From Treponema putidum (GTDB lineage Bacteria > Spirochaetota > Spirochaetia > Treponematales > Treponemataceae), in assembly GCF_000755145.1 (NCBI RefSeq), contig NZ_CP009228.1, positions 2,713,694-2,777,693 of the forward strand: a stretch of 64,000 nt of DNA, read 5' to 3'. The translations under genes and the position numbers were made by a program. Below, piece by piece: positions 30,720 to 40,493 of the stretch; position 1 is the first letter of the stretch; each line of letters opens with the position of its first letter. Below the pieces are notes generated by a model. It searched no databases and had not been told where the DNA came from. It saw only the letters and a list, made by a program, of their open reading frames with translations.

Positions 30720-32338
30720 AAAGAAGTTCAGGTATTATTTTACATCCTACCTCGTTACCTAATGATGAAGGCATAGGGACAATCGGTAAAGAAGCTTTTG
30801 CCTTTATAGATTGGTTAAAAAAAACAAGAACGGGAGTTTGGCAGATGCTTCCGATTGGCCCCACAGGTTATGGCGACTCACCCTATGCTTCTTTTTCGGC
30901 CTTTGCAGGAAACCCCTATCTTATAAGTCTTCAAGATCTTTGTGAAAAAGGCTTTTTAGAAAAAAAAGATTTTGACGAATACAAAAAAATCGTACAAGAA
31001 AACACTGATCCTAAAAGAGCGGATTTCGGTTTAATCCATTACCATAAAACAAAAATGTTAAAAAAAGCGGCAGCATTTTTATTGCACAAAACGGAAAGAG
31101 ACTCATCTTTAAAAGAAAAACTTGAAAATTTCTATCAAGAAGAAAGTTTTTGGCTGTACGGATATGCAGCCTTTATGACAATTAAAGAAGACTATGAAGA
31201 AAAAGCAAATAAAGAAAATTTAGTGCAAGGAATCTGGAATGAAGTTTGGCCCAAGGAACTTGCCTTAAATAAAGAAAACGAAGTAAAAGCATTTTTAAGC
31301 AAACACTCCGAAGAATATAAGGCCCAAAAGATTATACAGTTTTTCTTTTTTTCGCAATGGAAAAAATTAAAAGATTATGCTGAAAAAAACGGCATACAAC
31401 TTATAGGAGATATTCCGATATTTACAGCAATGGATTCAGCCGATATTTGGCAAAACCAAAGTTTATTTTTACTGGACAAAGAAGCTAAACCTAAAGCCGT
31501 CGCCGGTGTGCCTCCCGACTTTTTTAGCCCTACGGGACAGCTTTGGGGTAACCCTCTTTATGACTGGGCTAAGATGAAAAAAGACGGCTACCTATGGTGG
31601 AAGGCCCGCATAAGACATACCCTAAAACTATTCGACATAATACGCCTCGACCATTTTAGAGGCTTTGAAGCCTTTTGGTCTATCCCCCGAGGTGCAAAAA
31701 CTGCTCAAGAAGGAAAATGGGTGAAAGGCCCTGACCATAATTTTTTTGAAGAAATACAAAAGGATCTGATTTCATTGGATGAAAAATACAGGATAGAGCT
31801 TCCAATACTAACTGAAGATCTGGGAATTATAACGCCTGAGGTTGCCAGACTCAGAGATGATTTTAATTTTCCGACGATGAAGATATTGCAATTTGCCTTT
31901 GACTTAAACGAATTTAAATCGGAAAATATGATTAACCCTTATCTGCCTCATAACCACAAAAAAAACTGTGCCGTATATACCGGCTCCCACGACAACGACA
32001 CAATCATGGGCTGTCTTGAAAATTCTTCCGATGAGATGCTAAAATTTATTTACACCTATCTTTACGGAAAAAAAGAGGATGAAAGGATTTGCTCCATTTT
32101 AAACACTTATGAATTTAAAAAAGAATTAGCCTCCGAAATAATCCGAAAAGCTTTTTCTTCCGTAGCGGATTTTGCAGCCGTACAGATGCAGGATCTTTTG
32201 TTTTTAAATTCGGAAGCAAGAATGAATGAACCTTCAACAGTCGGAAGAAACTGGCAATGGAGGGTAACCGGCTCTTATGAAAACTGCGAGATGACCGAAA
32301 AATTGAAGCTTTGGAATATCTTGTACAATAGGGTATAA
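30716..32338 (+). CDS. malQ: 4-alpha-glucanotransferase (amylomaltase)
   Basis: The 540-residue GH77 enzyme transfers 1,4-alpha-glucan segments in maltodextrin or glycogen metabolism. Motifs are SGIILHPTSLPNDEGIGTIG, GDSPYASFSAFAGNPYLI, IGDIPIFTAMDSADIW, IIRLDHFRGFEAFWSIP (the catalytic Asp region), LPILTEDLGIITPEV and YTGSHDNDTIMG. ATG overlaps the preceding stop and has a GGAGG site inside the upstream gene. Length and motifs are normal. Confidence 0.94.
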   Translation: MKRSSGIILHPTSLPNDEGIGTIGKEAFAFIDWLKKTRTGVWQMLPIGPTGYGDSPYASFSAFAGNPYLISLQDLCEKGFLEKKDFDEYKKIVQENTDPKRADFGLIHYHKTKMLKKAAAFLLHKTERDSSLKEKLENFYQEESFWLYGYAAFMTIKEDYEEKANKENLVQGIWNEVWPKELALNKENEVKAFLSKHSEEYKAQKIIQFFFFSQWKKLKDYAEKNGIQLIGDIPIFTAMDSADIWQNQSLFLLDKEAKPKAVAGVPPDFFSPTGQLWGNPLYDWAKMKKDGYLWWKARIRHTLKLFDIIRLDHFRGFEAFWSIPRGAKTAQEGKWVKGPDHNFFEEIQKDLISLDEKYRIELPILTEDLGIITPEVARLRDDFNFPTMKILQFAFDLNEFKSENMINPYLPHNHKKNCAVYTGSHDNDTIMGCLENSSDEMLKFIYTYLYGKKEDERICSILNTYEFKKELASEIIRKAFSSVADFAAVQMQDLLFLNSEARMNEPSTVGRNWQWRVTGSYENCEMTEKLKLWNILYNRV

Positions 32339-32413
32339 AAAATTACCCCCTGTACAATAGTTTAAATTTTTTGTATATTAGTCATTGTGAACGAAAAAAT
32401 TTTAGGAGCTTAC

Positions 32414-33016
32414 ATGAACTTTATAAATGAAAAAAATGAAGAGAAAAAAAATAAAACAAATGATGACGATGCTTTGATGCAAAAATTTCTTAATACACGC
32501 CAAATTATTTTGGCAGGAGAAATCAACAAGGAGCTTTCCGAAAAAATAGTACGCCAGCTTTTACTCATGGAATCATTGTCGGCAACAAAGCCTATTTATA
32601 TTTATATAGATTCCCCCGGAGGAGATGCCGATGCAGGCTTTGCAATCTTCGATATGATAAGATTTATAAAGGCTCCCGTTTACACAATAGGTATGGGACT
32701 CGTTGCCAGCGCAGCCTCTATCATTCTTCTTGCGGCAAGTAAGGAACGCCGCTTCGGTATGCCTAACAGCCACTACCTTATCCACCAGCCGCTTTCCGGC
32801 ATAAAAGGTGTCGCAACCGAAATTGAAATCCATGCCAAAGAACTTGAAAAAATGAGAATAAAAATAAATAAACTCATTGCAGAAGAAACGGGCACGGACG
32901 AAAAAAAAGTTGCAAAGGATACGGATAGGGATTGTTGGCTCAATGCCGAAGAATCTTTAGAATACGGACTTATCTCAAAAATAGCGAAAAGCCGAAAAGA
33001 CATCCCTGAAAAATAA
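32414..33016 (+). CDS. clpP: ATP-dependent Clp protease proteolytic subunit
   Basis: The 200-residue serine protease has the catalytic Ser in GLVASAASIIL, His in NSHYLIHQPLSG, and Asp in DTDRDCWLNAEESLEYGLI. The signature SPGGDADAGFAIFDMI is present. The frame can be read from GTG 32387, but ATG 32414 sits five bases after AGGAG, so it is preferred. The serine motif (VASAAS) departs from the usual GQAASMG, which suggests a second, specialised ClpP. It is convergent with cbiB, with only three bases between the stops. Confidence 0.88.
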   Translation: MNFINEKNEEKKNKTNDDDALMQKFLNTRQIILAGEINKELSEKIVRQLLLMESLSATKPIYIYIDSPGGDADAGFAIFDMIRFIKAPVYTIGMGLVASAASIILLAASKERRFGMPNSHYLIHQPLSGIKGVATEIEIHAKELEKMRIKINKLIAEETGTDEKKVAKDTDRDCWLNAEESLEYGLISKIAKSRKDIPEK

Positions 33017-33019
33017 GAA

Positions 33020-34066
33020 CTAAAACTTTAAAAAAAAGAAAATCGAATAAAGCCCAAACATAAAAATCTCGGATGCATACATCAGCTGTATGCATCTTTT
33101 TATATCCTCATCTTCAATTTCAAAAACTTCATCCCCTATAAAAGGTTTTTCGACAAGAACTCCGCCGTAATAGTTCGGGCCGCCCAGTTTCAGACCTAAA
33201 AGACCTGAGGCAGCACTTTCAGGATGAGCTGAATTGGGACTGGAATGTTTTCTGCAATCCCTACGCCAAATCTTAAAACCTCTTTTTATTATAGCCAGTT
33301 TTGACATTATTTTATTTGTTTTTTGCGAACCTTTTTGTGCCCGTCTTCCAAGTTTACAAAAAAAAGAACCTGCAAGAATGAGCAAGGCAGAAAGGCGGGC
33401 AGGAACATAGTTTACAATATCGTCGACCTTTGCCGGAAAAAATCCCAAGTCGGCATATTTTTCATTTTTATAGCCGAGCATAGAATCCATAGTGTTTACA
33501 GCCTTATAAGCTATCCCTCCAGCAGGACCTAAAAGCATCATAAAAAACAATGGAGCTATAACCCCGTCACTTGTATTCTCGGCTATGGTTTCAACACAGG
33601 CACGGCTCACTCCTTTTTCATCCAAAGACTCGGTATCCCTGCCTACAATATTTGCAATCTGCTTTCTTCCCTCTTCAAGGCTTACCTGCAAAGCCTTAAA
33701 AACTTTTATAGATTCTTTTTGAAGACAGCGGGCTGCAAGGCAGGTATAGCTGATCCATACTGAAAAAATAAAGTATAAAACCTTGTAAGGATATAATAAT
33801 TTTAAAAAGAAAAAGACAAGACAAAAGCTGAAAATAATATTGAAAACAACAATTAAAAAACCGGCAAACTTTAAACCTCGCGGAGAACTAAAACAAAACC
33901 TAGCAAGGACTTCTTCTTTTTTTATAAGACTTCCTATAAATTTTACGGGATGAGGAAAAGAATAAGGGTCGCCTAAAATAAAATCAAGAATGATTGCAGA
34001 CAATAAAATAAAAAAATTAATGTGTGAAAAAACAAAATCGGAAAGGCTTAAAAAATTAAAATTCAT
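33020..34066 (-). CDS. cbiB: Adenosylcobinamide-phosphate synthase CbiB/CobD
   Basis: The 348-residue membrane protein attaches aminopropanol to cobyric acid in cobalamin synthesis. Motifs are AIILDFILGDPYSFPHPVKF, DTESLDEKGVSRACVETIAE, NTSDGVIAPLFFMMLLGPAG and AYKAVNTMDSMLGYKNEKYA, ending with an NSAHPESAASGLLGLKLGG block. Several transmembrane helices are evident. No other cobalamin gene lies in the window. Confidence 0.92.
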   Translation of the reverse strand: MNFNFLSLSDFVFSHINFFILLSAIILDFILGDPYSFPHPVKFIGSLIKKEEVLARFCFSSPRGLKFAGFLIVVFNIIFSFCLVFFFLKLLYPYKVLYFIFSVWISYTCLAARCLQKESIKVFKALQVSLEEGRKQIANIVGRDTESLDEKGVSRACVETIAENTSDGVIAPLFFMMLLGPAGGIAYKAVNTMDSMLGYKNEKYADLGFFPAKVDDIVNYVPARLSALLILAGSFFCKLGRRAQKGSQKTNKIMSKLAIIKRGFKIWRRDCRKHSSPNSAHPESAASGLLGLKLGGPNYYGGVLVEKPFIGDEVFEIEDEDIKRCIQLMYASEIFMFGLYSIFFFLKF

Positions 34067-34111
34067 TTTGACGATAGATTTTAATCTAATAATAGAACTA
34101 ATCTAAAACAA

Positions 34112-34148
34112 AACCGTCCGGCCTTTTATAAAGCCAAGACGGTTTTTC
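34112..34148 (-). terminator. Terminator of the SH3 lipoprotein transcript
   Basis: AAAACCGTC pairs with GACGGTTTT, with an inner GGC/GCC, and on the minus strand GTTTTGTTTT follows. Confidence 0.75.
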
Positions 34149-34162
34149 ACTAAACAAAAAGC

Positions 34163-35188
34163 TTATTTTTCTTCAAGGTATGAAGCTTGAATCCAACCTT
34201 TCTTTTGTTTGTTTTGTACATAGTACCATTCGGTTTGAGAACCATCACCATCAACAATTACAACTTTTTTTGAAGCATGAAGAACGGTATCGGCTTTTAC
34301 GGATGCCAAAACTCTCAGGTTCCCTTCTGAAGACGGAATACTCAAAAGTTCTACATCTTCTTTTGCCGTAAATTTCTTTTCTACTTTTTCGGATTCAAGT
34401 TTCTTTAAAAAAGCAGCCTCCGCATCCAGTACTTGAGCAAGATTTTGTAAAATTGCTATATCATCACTATAGTGCGAATTCATTTCAATAGCGTTTTGAA
34501 ACAGTTCTGCCCTGCTTGTTTCACTTTGAGTTTCCATTGCAATTTGAGCAAGAACCATTGCTGCCACATTTTCTTTTTGAAATTCGACAGTATCTCTTTT
34601 AGCATACTTTTCTTTTACGATCCACGAAGTTACCAGTTCAGGGCAATAAGCTGCAATCTTTACAAATTTCTGATTAGAGCTGTTTAAACTATCTTTATAA
34701 ACGGCAACAATAAAATACTGAGGTATGATTTCATCCGTAACCGCCGTTAAAGAATCCGATTTGTATAAAACCGTATCTGCAGAAGAAATAAATCCTGCAA
34801 CCGTATTAGGCTCATAACAATAGTCTTGAATCCAATATTCCTTATCTTTTAAAGAAATATGGAAGAATCCCCGCTTTTGTCCGTCAGTTCTTTGCGCTTC
34901 CTTTTTTTCGCCAAGGTAAATAGCAACATCTCCCAACGAAGCTTCTGCAGCCCATTTCATTTTACCGTCATCCGTTTCGGTATAGAGTCCTGCACGGTGC
35001 ACATAGATAACTCCGTCTGCATTTACCTCAGCCATCGATTCTTTAGGAGAATCTTTTTCCATTGAATCCATGGATTCAGGTTTTGCAGGCTCGGATTTTG
35101 CAGTTACGTCTTCCTTTGTACAAGAAGCAAAGGCAAATAACAAGACACACAACAGTAAAACAGGCTTTCTAACAAAATTTACTTTCAT
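34163..35188 (-). CDS. SH3-domain lipoprotein
   Basis: The lipoprotein signal is KPVLLLCVLLFAFASC, followed by a Ser/Lys/Glu-rich linker (SMDSMEKDSPKESMAEV). Two bacterial-SH3-like regions are seen at about 60-130 and 290-340 (LRVLASVKADTVLHASKKVV, then EWYYVQNKQKKGWIQASYL), separated by a helical part rich in AQIAMETQSE. It could bind peptidoglycan or peptides in the periplasm. ATG 35188 has GGAG six bases upstream, better than the ATG two codons earlier. It is the last gene before a terminator and follows the PPIase gene. Confidence 0.72.
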   Translation of the reverse strand: MKVNFVRKPVLLLCVLLFAFASCTKEDVTAKSEPAKPESMDSMEKDSPKESMAEVNADGVIYVHRAGLYTETDDGKMKWAAEASLGDVAIYLGEKKEAQRTDGQKRGFFHISLKDKEYWIQDYCYEPNTVAGFISSADTVLYKSDSLTAVTDEIIPQYFIVAVYKDSLNSSNQKFVKIAAYCPELVTSWIVKEKYAKRDTVEFQKENVAAMVLAQIAMETQSETSRAELFQNAIEMNSHYSDDIAILQNLAQVLDAEAAFLKKLESEKVEKKFTAKEDVELLSIPSSEGNLRVLASVKADTVLHASKKVVIVDGDGSQTEWYYVQNKQKKGWIQASYLEEK

Positions 35189-35210
35189 AAGCAACTCCTT
35201 ATTTTTTATG

Positions 35211-36296
35211 TTATTTTATATTTAATAATTCAAGTTCAAAAACCAAGTAAGCGTTTGGAGGAATAACACCTCCGGCACCGGCTTCACCGTAAGCAAGGTG
35301 AGGAGGAATAATGATAATTCGTTTTTCACCCAAAGTCATTTTTGCCGCTTGAGAATCAAAGCCCTGAATAACTCGGCCTACCCCCACAGGAAAATCTAAA
35401 GGTTTATGCATATCCGAATCATCAAAGACCTTTCCGTTTTCCAAAAGGGAGCCTTTGTATTTCATTGTTAAGGTTTGACCTTGTTTAGGAGTATCTCCCT
35501 TACCTTGTTTTATAACAAAGGAATATACACCGTCATCATCAAGTTTTGCAGGAGAATATTTCGTTTTAATCAAACCTTCCATTTTTTTTGCAACAGCCTC
35601 TGCTCTGCGCTTTTCACTTTCTTTTGAATCTGAAAGGTATTTATAAAAGGCCTCTTGATCGGTTTTAAAAGCCTTTGCTTCATTTCCTGTTCTTATAATT
35701 TTAACGGTTTTAATTTTATCGCCCTGCTGAATTGCATCTACAACATTTTGGCCTTCAACAACCCGCCCGAAAACCGTGTGCTTACCGTCAAGCCAAGGAG
35801 TTTCAACATGGGTAATAAAAAATTGAGAACCGTTAGTACCGGGACCTGCATTAGCCATTGACAAAACACCGGGACCGTCATGCTTTAAATTCTCTACAAT
35901 CTCATCGGGAAATTTATAGCCGGGGCCGCCCGAACCTGTACCTGTAGGATCGCCGCCTTGAATCATAAAATCAGCTATTACCCTATGAAAGGTGAGTCCG
36001 TCATAAAAAGGTTTTTCCTTTGCGGCATCAAGAATTCCTTCAGCTAATCCTACAAAATTACATACCGTTAAAGGGGTATCCTTGTAAAAAAGCTTTAAGA
36101 CAATCAAACCTTTATCGGTATCGATAGCAGCATAGAGCCCATCTTCTTTTAAAGCTTCTATATTTTTTAAATTGCTCATTTTTTTATCTCCTTTTTCCAA
36201 GCCGGAATTTGTTATTATAATAGCAGCAGTTCCTGCAACTAAAATCATAAACGCAATAGCAATAATCATGATCCATAATTTTTTCATTTTCATCAT
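35211..36296 (-). CDS. Dual peptidyl-prolyl isomerase: cyclophilin-FKBP fusion
   Basis: The 361-residue protein has an N-terminal membrane anchor ([20 protein letters not shown]). A full cyclophilin domain follows at about 50-205 ([48 protein letters not shown]), then a charged helical linker and an FKBP domain at about 265-361 ([52 protein letters not shown]). Key residues of both active sites are kept. Fusions of this order are known from T. denticola. It should act on extracytoplasmic proteins. Its start overlaps the stop of the upstream exported protein. Confidence 0.92.
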   Translation of the reverse strand: MMKMKKLWIMIIAIAFMILVAGTAAIIITNSGLEKGDKKMSNLKNIEALKEDGLYAAIDTDKGLIVLKLFYKDTPLTVCNFVGLAEGILDAAKEKPFYDGLTFHRVIADFMIQGGDPTGTGSGGPGYKFPDEIVENLKHDGPGVLSMANAGPGTNGSQFFITHVETPWLDGKHTVFGRVVEGQNVVDAIQQGDKIKTVKIIRTGNEAKAFKTDQEAFYKYLSDSKESEKRRAEAVAKKMEGLIKTKYSPAKLDDDGVYSFVIKQGKGDTPKQGQTLTMKYKGSLLENGKVFDDSDMHKPLDFPVGVGRVIQGFDSQAAKMTLGEKRIIIIPPHLAYGEAGAGGVIPPNAYLVFELELLNIK

Positions 36297-37150
36297 TCTG
36301 TCTTCTCACTATTTTTTTTAGCACTATATTCGATACCTTGTTCGGCACATTTATATTCATCCAAAAACCAATTATATACGGCAGTCAACCGTGAAGAAAA
36401 AGCTCTTTTTACCCTGCCGCCTATAAAAGGAAATGTAGGAAATTTAGCAGTACTTGAACAATGGATTAAAATATAATCATCCAAATCATACACGGATATA
36501 GATAAGATCATTGCTTCAGGCTGAAGGGCAATAAGACTCATATCGGGATGTGTAATCTTCTGTTTATTCACGCATATCATACCAATATTATTACCGCTTT
36601 TAAAATAACTGTATTTATAAATAAAATCTCCGAATGTAGCATCTACTTGACGGGCAAGGATTTGCAAGCCGTCAACTTCTTCATTCAAAGGGTCATCTAT
36701 CCGTTCATAAACAAAACCGTCCGAAGTTTTTACCTCTTTTACTGCATGAGATGTCAAATAAAGAGGCCTCATTTCTTGATAGCTGTTTGAAAAATATTCA
36801 ATACCCTCAAGGCCGGAAATATGACGCATTATTTTAGAAATATCAGGATTATTCGGCCCCTCTTTTTTATACAAAGAGATGAATTCTCCTAAAAACGCAG
36901 GTTTTTTTTTCTCCAATAATGGAGACATTTTTTCCGAAAGGGCCGAAACAGGCATCATTTCGGGTTTCATATTTGATGCCCCGTATTTTAGTTTAAGTAT
37001 TTCTTTTTTTTGAACAAGCTCGGCTGCTATCTTGGGATCAAGAATCTCCGCAAGCCTCTGCTCAATACTACGGCTTGAAAGATTATCGTTTGCAAAAATT
37101 GAAAACAGGCAGACCGCAAAAAATATTAACAACATTTTAATCTTTTTCAT
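36293..37150 (-). CDS. Exported hypothetical protein (DUF6675-like)
   Basis: The 285-residue protein has a cleavable signal ([17 protein letters not shown]). The mature part contains [20 protein letters not shown], then [20 protein letters not shown], then [20 protein letters not shown]. This resembles a spirochaete-restricted family annotated as DUF6675, without known function. A GGAG site precedes ATG 37150. Overlap with the PPIase gene suggests the isomerase and this protein are made together, so the latter may be a client. Confidence 0.6.
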   Translation of the reverse strand: MKKIKMLLIFFAVCLFSIFANDNLSSRSIEQRLAEILDPKIAAELVQKKEILKLKYGASNMKPEMMPVSALSEKMSPLLEKKKPAFLGEFISLYKKEGPNNPDISKIMRHISGLEGIEYFSNSYQEMRPLYLTSHAVKEVKTSDGFVYERIDDPLNEEVDGLQILARQVDATFGDFIYKYSYFKSGNNIGMICVNKQKITHPDMSLIALQPEAMILSISVYDLDDYILIHCSSTAKFPTFPFIGGRVKRAFSSRLTAVYNWFLDEYKCAEQGIEYSAKKNSEKTE

Positions 37151-37173
37151 AAAATCTCCAATAAAATTGATTT

Positions 37174-37213
37174 ACCTCGAAGAGGCTTCCTCAATGAGGA
37201 GGATTCTTCGAGG
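37174..37213. terminator. Hairpin between jag and the exported protein gene
   Basis: CCTCGAAGA pairs with TCTTCGAGG, with an inner TCCTC/GAGGA stem. No T-run follows on the minus strand, so it may be a processing or pause hairpin rather than a true terminator. Confidence 0.45.
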
Positions 37214-37233
37214 CCTGAGCCCGCCTGTTACAT

Positions 37234-37944
37234 TTATATACCTTTGTAGAACACACGAACCTGTTTATATAAACCACTGCCTTCGCTTTTGGTTTCAATA
37301 TCATTTACGGCATTTAAGGTTGTATGAATAATTCTGCGCTCATAAGGATTAAGAGGTTCCAAAAGCTGTGACTTCTTTGTCATACGTACCTTATCGGCGA
37401 CATCATAGGCCATTCGGACAAGAAGTTCTTCTCTTCTCATTCTATAACTTTCACAATCCACAGATACCCGTGTATAAGCATGGCCTATGGTGCCGGCATA
37501 TACATTTGCCAGAAGCTGAATAGCATCTAAATTTTTACCTTTTTTGCCTATCAGCATTGCAGCATCCTTAGAGTTAATTCTATAAGAAAAATGTTTTTTA
37601 TCGCAAGCAATTAATGACACAGAGCAATCATAGCCTATTTTTTCAATCATAGTCTGAATAAAAATTCTTGTTTTTTCTGAGCCTTCTGAAATTTCCTCAG
37701 AAGTTCTTACATCCGGCTCTTCTTCAAACTTTTCGACTTCCGAATCTTCCTCTACATTGTTATGCGCATTATTCTTTAACGATTCATCAACATGCACTCT
37801 TATCCTCGCATACCCTTTTTTAAACAAGGAATTTTTTTGAATTTCCAAAATTTCAACATCAAACTGATCTTTTTCAAGACCGAGTTCAGCTACTGCAATA
37901 TCAATAGCATCCCGTTCTGTTTTTCCTTCAAATTCATATATCAT
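37234..37944 (-). CDS. jag: Jag/KhpB RNA-binding protein (Jag-N, KH, R3H)
   Basis: The 236-residue protein starts with a Jag-N domain (MIYEFEGKTERDAIDIAVAE, KNSLFKKGYARIRV), then an acidic linker, a KH domain (MLIGKKGKNLDAIQLLANVY) and a C-terminal R3H region (MAYDVADKVRMTKKSQLLEP with NPYERRIIHTTL). It binds RNA and acts alongside YidC and cell-envelope control. ATG 37944 has a GGGAG site. It is the last gene of the rpmH operon. Confidence 0.93.
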   Translation of the reverse strand: MIYEFEGKTERDAIDIAVAELGLEKDQFDVEILEIQKNSLFKKGYARIRVHVDESLKNNAHNNVEEDSEVEKFEEEPDVRTSEEISEGSEKTRIFIQTMIEKIGYDCSVSLIACDKKHFSYRINSKDAAMLIGKKGKNLDAIQLLANVYAGTIGHAYTRVSVDCESYRMRREELLVRMAYDVADKVRMTKKSQLLEPLNPYERRIIHTTLNAVNDIETKSEGSGLYKQVRVFYKGI

Positions 37945-37965
37945 ATCTATTCTCCCATAATAAAA

Positions 37966-39720
37966 TTATTCTTTATTCTTCATCGACTTATTGATTATAA
38001 TCTGCTGTAAAAGCATCAATATATTGGAAAATGTCCAGAACAATAAAAGTCCCGAAGGTGCATTATAAAAAAGGAAGAAAAAGAAAACCGGCATAAAATA
38101 CAGCATTATCTTCATAGAAGGATTTTGCTGAGACTGACCCGGAGTCTGCGTCAGCTTACTATGCAAAAGCTGAGAAACGGTATAAATGATAGGAAGCAAT
38201 CTTAAATCCGTCCAATTTAAAAATGGAATAGTGAAACCGAATTTCAAAACACTATCACCCACCGACAGATCAGGAATCCAGCCGGGAATAAAACTTGCTC
38301 CTCGGAATTCGAAATAATTATTAAATAATCCGAACATAGCAAACAAAAACGGAAGCTGAATAAGCAAAGGCAAACAACCCGATGCAGGATTATAACCGGC
38401 TTCTTTATAAAATTTAACCATTTCTGCATTAAGTTTTTGAGGATTATTTTTATACTTTTGCTGAAGCTCATTAATCTGAGGCTGAAGTTCCTGCATCCTC
38501 TTTGTGGCCTTAGAACTTTTTTGGGTAAGCGGGAAAAAGATTACACGCATTAAAAGAGTAAGTAAAAGAAGGGCTACACCCCAGTTAGGAACAATTTTAT
38601 ATAAAAGCTCCATAATAAATTTTAAAATTTTTTCCAATGGGGCTAAAAAGCCGCTTGAAGCAGCAAGGCTGTCTATTCGTAGATTTTCATAACCGTAATT
38701 ATTGGCTGCCGCAGAATTATAAGAGTTTAATATCTTTTCGGAACTAGGCCCTATGTAAACTCTATATTGGTCATAAGCTGCATTTCCTACAATAGGCTGT
38801 CTTGAAATAAAAAATTGAGAATTGTGAAGTTTTGCTCCTTCTTCCTTCAAGCCGGAAAAAAACATTTTTTGAATAGGGTCTTTGGGTACAACGATAAAAG
38901 AAAAGTACTTACCTGAAACGCTTACCCAAGAAGCTAAATCGTTTACAGTCTTCGTTTTTCCGTCTGTAATACTTCGATCTTCTTTTTTCTTTTCATTTGC
39001 AAAATATGAAAGGGCTCTGTATTCGTATTTATCGTTTGCTTTATCCCATTCAGGACCGATCTGAGGAGCACTGCGTAAAGTATAAGCGCTATCACCGAAA
39101 GAAATCCCCTTCATTCCTTCTTTTCCGTCAATTGCGATTTCAAGGGTAAACATATAATCGCCCGGAATAAAGATATAGCGTTTTGCAAGAGTAAAAACGG
39201 TTTCCGAACCGTCCATATTTTTTAGCTTTATATCCCGATAAAAGCCTATCTGCTTTCTTCCGTCGGAAAGATTTTCTTCTTTTACATTAAAAAGTAAATC
39301 AACAGCTTGAGCATCGGGGCCTCCGAAAGCTAAAGAAAGAGCTCTGTTCTTTTCGGTAACATTTTCTATCATTTCAACACGCTCATCACTTTTTGCTGAA
39401 GCATGTTCCTTTAATTTATAAGAAATAATATCTCCGCCCTTGTTTGTAAAAACAGCACGGATAATATCGGTCTCAATAACGTAGGTTTGTTCTCTTGAAG
39501 GATAATCCGAATCTGCAACAGCCTCAATCATCAAATTTGAAATTTGGTTTGAAGAAGTTTGAACGGCATTTTCAGATGGACTCGGATTTTGCCCCTGAGC
39601 CTGAGCAACAGGTTTTTGGGGAACATTATATTCGGTAGGGAAGTATTTTTGCTGGATATACAGCCACCCTCCGAAAACAAGCATTGACAGCACAACGGCC
39701 AAAACAGTATTTTTTTTCAA
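37966..39720 (-). CDS. yidC: Membrane protein insertase YidC
   Basis: The start is TTG at 39720, six bases after a GGAG site, giving LKKNTVLAVVLSMLVFGGWL as the N-terminal anchor. The product has 584 residues, normal for the Gram-negative type. A large periplasmic beta domain fills residues 60-340. The insertase core follows, with helices such as LLYKIVPNWGVALLLLTLLM and RVIFFPLTQKSSKATKRMQE, then AGCLPLLIQLPFLFAMFGLF (read as PASGCLPLL). The frame continues further upstream, but only through the hairpin region, so the longer start is rejected. Confidence 0.94.
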   Translation of the reverse strand: MKKNTVLAVVLSMLVFGGWLYIQQKYFPTEYNVPQKPVAQAQGQNPSPSENAVQTSSNQISNLMIEAVADSDYPSREQTYVIETDIIRAVFTNKGGDIISYKLKEHASAKSDERVEMIENVTEKNRALSLAFGGPDAQAVDLLFNVKEENLSDGRKQIGFYRDIKLKNMDGSETVFTLAKRYIFIPGDYMFTLEIAIDGKEGMKGISFGDSAYTLRSAPQIGPEWDKANDKYEYRALSYFANEKKKEDRSITDGKTKTVNDLASWVSVSGKYFSFIVVPKDPIQKMFFSGLKEEGAKLHNSQFFISRQPIVGNAAYDQYRVYIGPSSEKILNSYNSAAANNYGYENLRIDSLAASSGFLAPLEKILKFIMELLYKIVPNWGVALLLLTLLMRVIFFPLTQKSSKATKRMQELQPQINELQQKYKNNPQKLNAEMVKFYKEAGYNPASGCLPLLIQLPFLFAMFGLFNNYFEFRGASFIPGWIPDLSVGDSVLKFGFTIPFLNWTDLRLLPIIYTVSQLLHSKLTQTPGQSQQNPSMKIMLYFMPVFFFFLFYNAPSGLLLFWTFSNILMLLQQIIINKSMKNKE

Positions 39721-39733
39721 TTGTAACTCCAAT

Positions 39734-39884
39734 AAAAACTTTTTGCAGCAAATATTAATTTGCAAAAAAAGTTTTTTCAAGTAGTTTTGCTTTTGCAAAA
39801 CTACATACAATAATGCGATGTTTTGTGCTTTGCACAAAACTCGAAGATAAACAGTGAGGCAGTATTTCTGCCGAGCTGTTTATC
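39734..39884. repeat. Hairpin array between yidD and yidC (four hairpins)
   Basis: 39734-39776 is an imperfect AAAACTTTTTGCA/TGCAAAAAAAGTTTT stem. 39781-39804 is a perfect GTAGTTTTGC stem with loop TTTT. 39816-39843 is the conserved CGA-T-GTTTTGTGC/GCACAAAACTCG stem with one bulged T. 39846-39884 is GATAAACAG/CTGTTTATC with inner GGCAG/CTGCC. The last two form the same conserved-plus-variable pair as at 13.5 kb. Confidence 0.8.
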
Positions 39885-39907
39885 ATAACTCTTATAGGTT
39901 AATCATT

Positions 39908-40129
39908 TTAGGGAACAGGATCGTATCCTCCTTTACAAAAAGGATTACACCTCAAAATCCTAAGCAAAGCCATACCGCTTCCCTTAAACGGGCCGTATTT
40001 TTTTATGCTTTCGATAGCATATTGCGAACAAGTGGGTTCATACCTGCAGCTAGGCGGAAAATGAGGAGAAACAGCCTTTTGATAAAAGATTATACAAGCA
40101 CATAAAAAACTTACTAAAAGTTTTCTCAT
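39908..40129 (-). CDS. yidD: Membrane protein insertion efficiency factor YidD
   Basis: The 73-residue YidD protein has an amphipathic N-terminus and the full family core: [40 protein letters not shown] and [18 protein letters not shown]. It helps YidC insert membrane proteins. Its ATG overlaps the rnpA stop (ATGA). Confidence 0.96.
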   Translation of the reverse strand: MRKLLVSFLCACIIFYQKAVSPHFPPSCRYEPTCSQYAIESIKKYGPFKGSGMALLRILRCNPFCKGGYDPVP

Positions 40130-40482
40130 AAAGCCTCATCATTATACATTTTCGCTTTTAAAAAGAGGGCGGTAAGTTGTTCTAAACGAAGAGAATAAGA
40201 ATCCTTTTCTGAAAAAACCAGCAGGATAATGTCGTTTCCCGTTTTTAACCTATGTTTTATATGTCTATAGGCCTCTTTTGATATTCTCCGAGACCTGTTC
40301 CGCATCACTGCGGAACCGAAACCTCGCCGAAAAGTACATAAGAATCGATTGTACTCCAATCCATTAGGCAGGGTGAACAAACTAACTCCATTTAAGCTAA
40401 GTTTAAGGCCTTTTTTAAATACGGCCCTAATACATGATCGATCTCTTAACCGTTCTTCTCCGGAAAATGTAAAATTACTCAC
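40126..40482 (-). CDS. rnpA: Ribonuclease P protein component
   Basis: The 118-residue basic protein starts with GTG at 40482 ([20 protein letters not shown]). It carries the RnpA signature in [20 protein letters not shown], binding the RNase P RNA for tRNA 5' maturation. It lies 11 bases after rpmH. A conventional ribosome binding site is weak, so coupling to rpmH is likely. Confidence 0.93.
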   Translation of the reverse strand: MSNFTFSGEERLRDRSCIRAVFKKGLKLSLNGVSLFTLPNGLEYNRFLCTFRRGFGSAVMRNRSRRISKEAYRHIKHRLKTGNDIILLVFSEKDSYSLRLEQLTALFLKAKMYNDEAL

Positions 40483-40493
40483 TCAAGAGAAGA

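Noticed and set aside
37966-39837. A longer YidC reading that begins 39 codons earlier
   Set aside because: The extra part is translated from the hairpin array and has no ribosome binding site. TTG 39720 has GGAG six bases upstream and opens directly into the YidC anchor.
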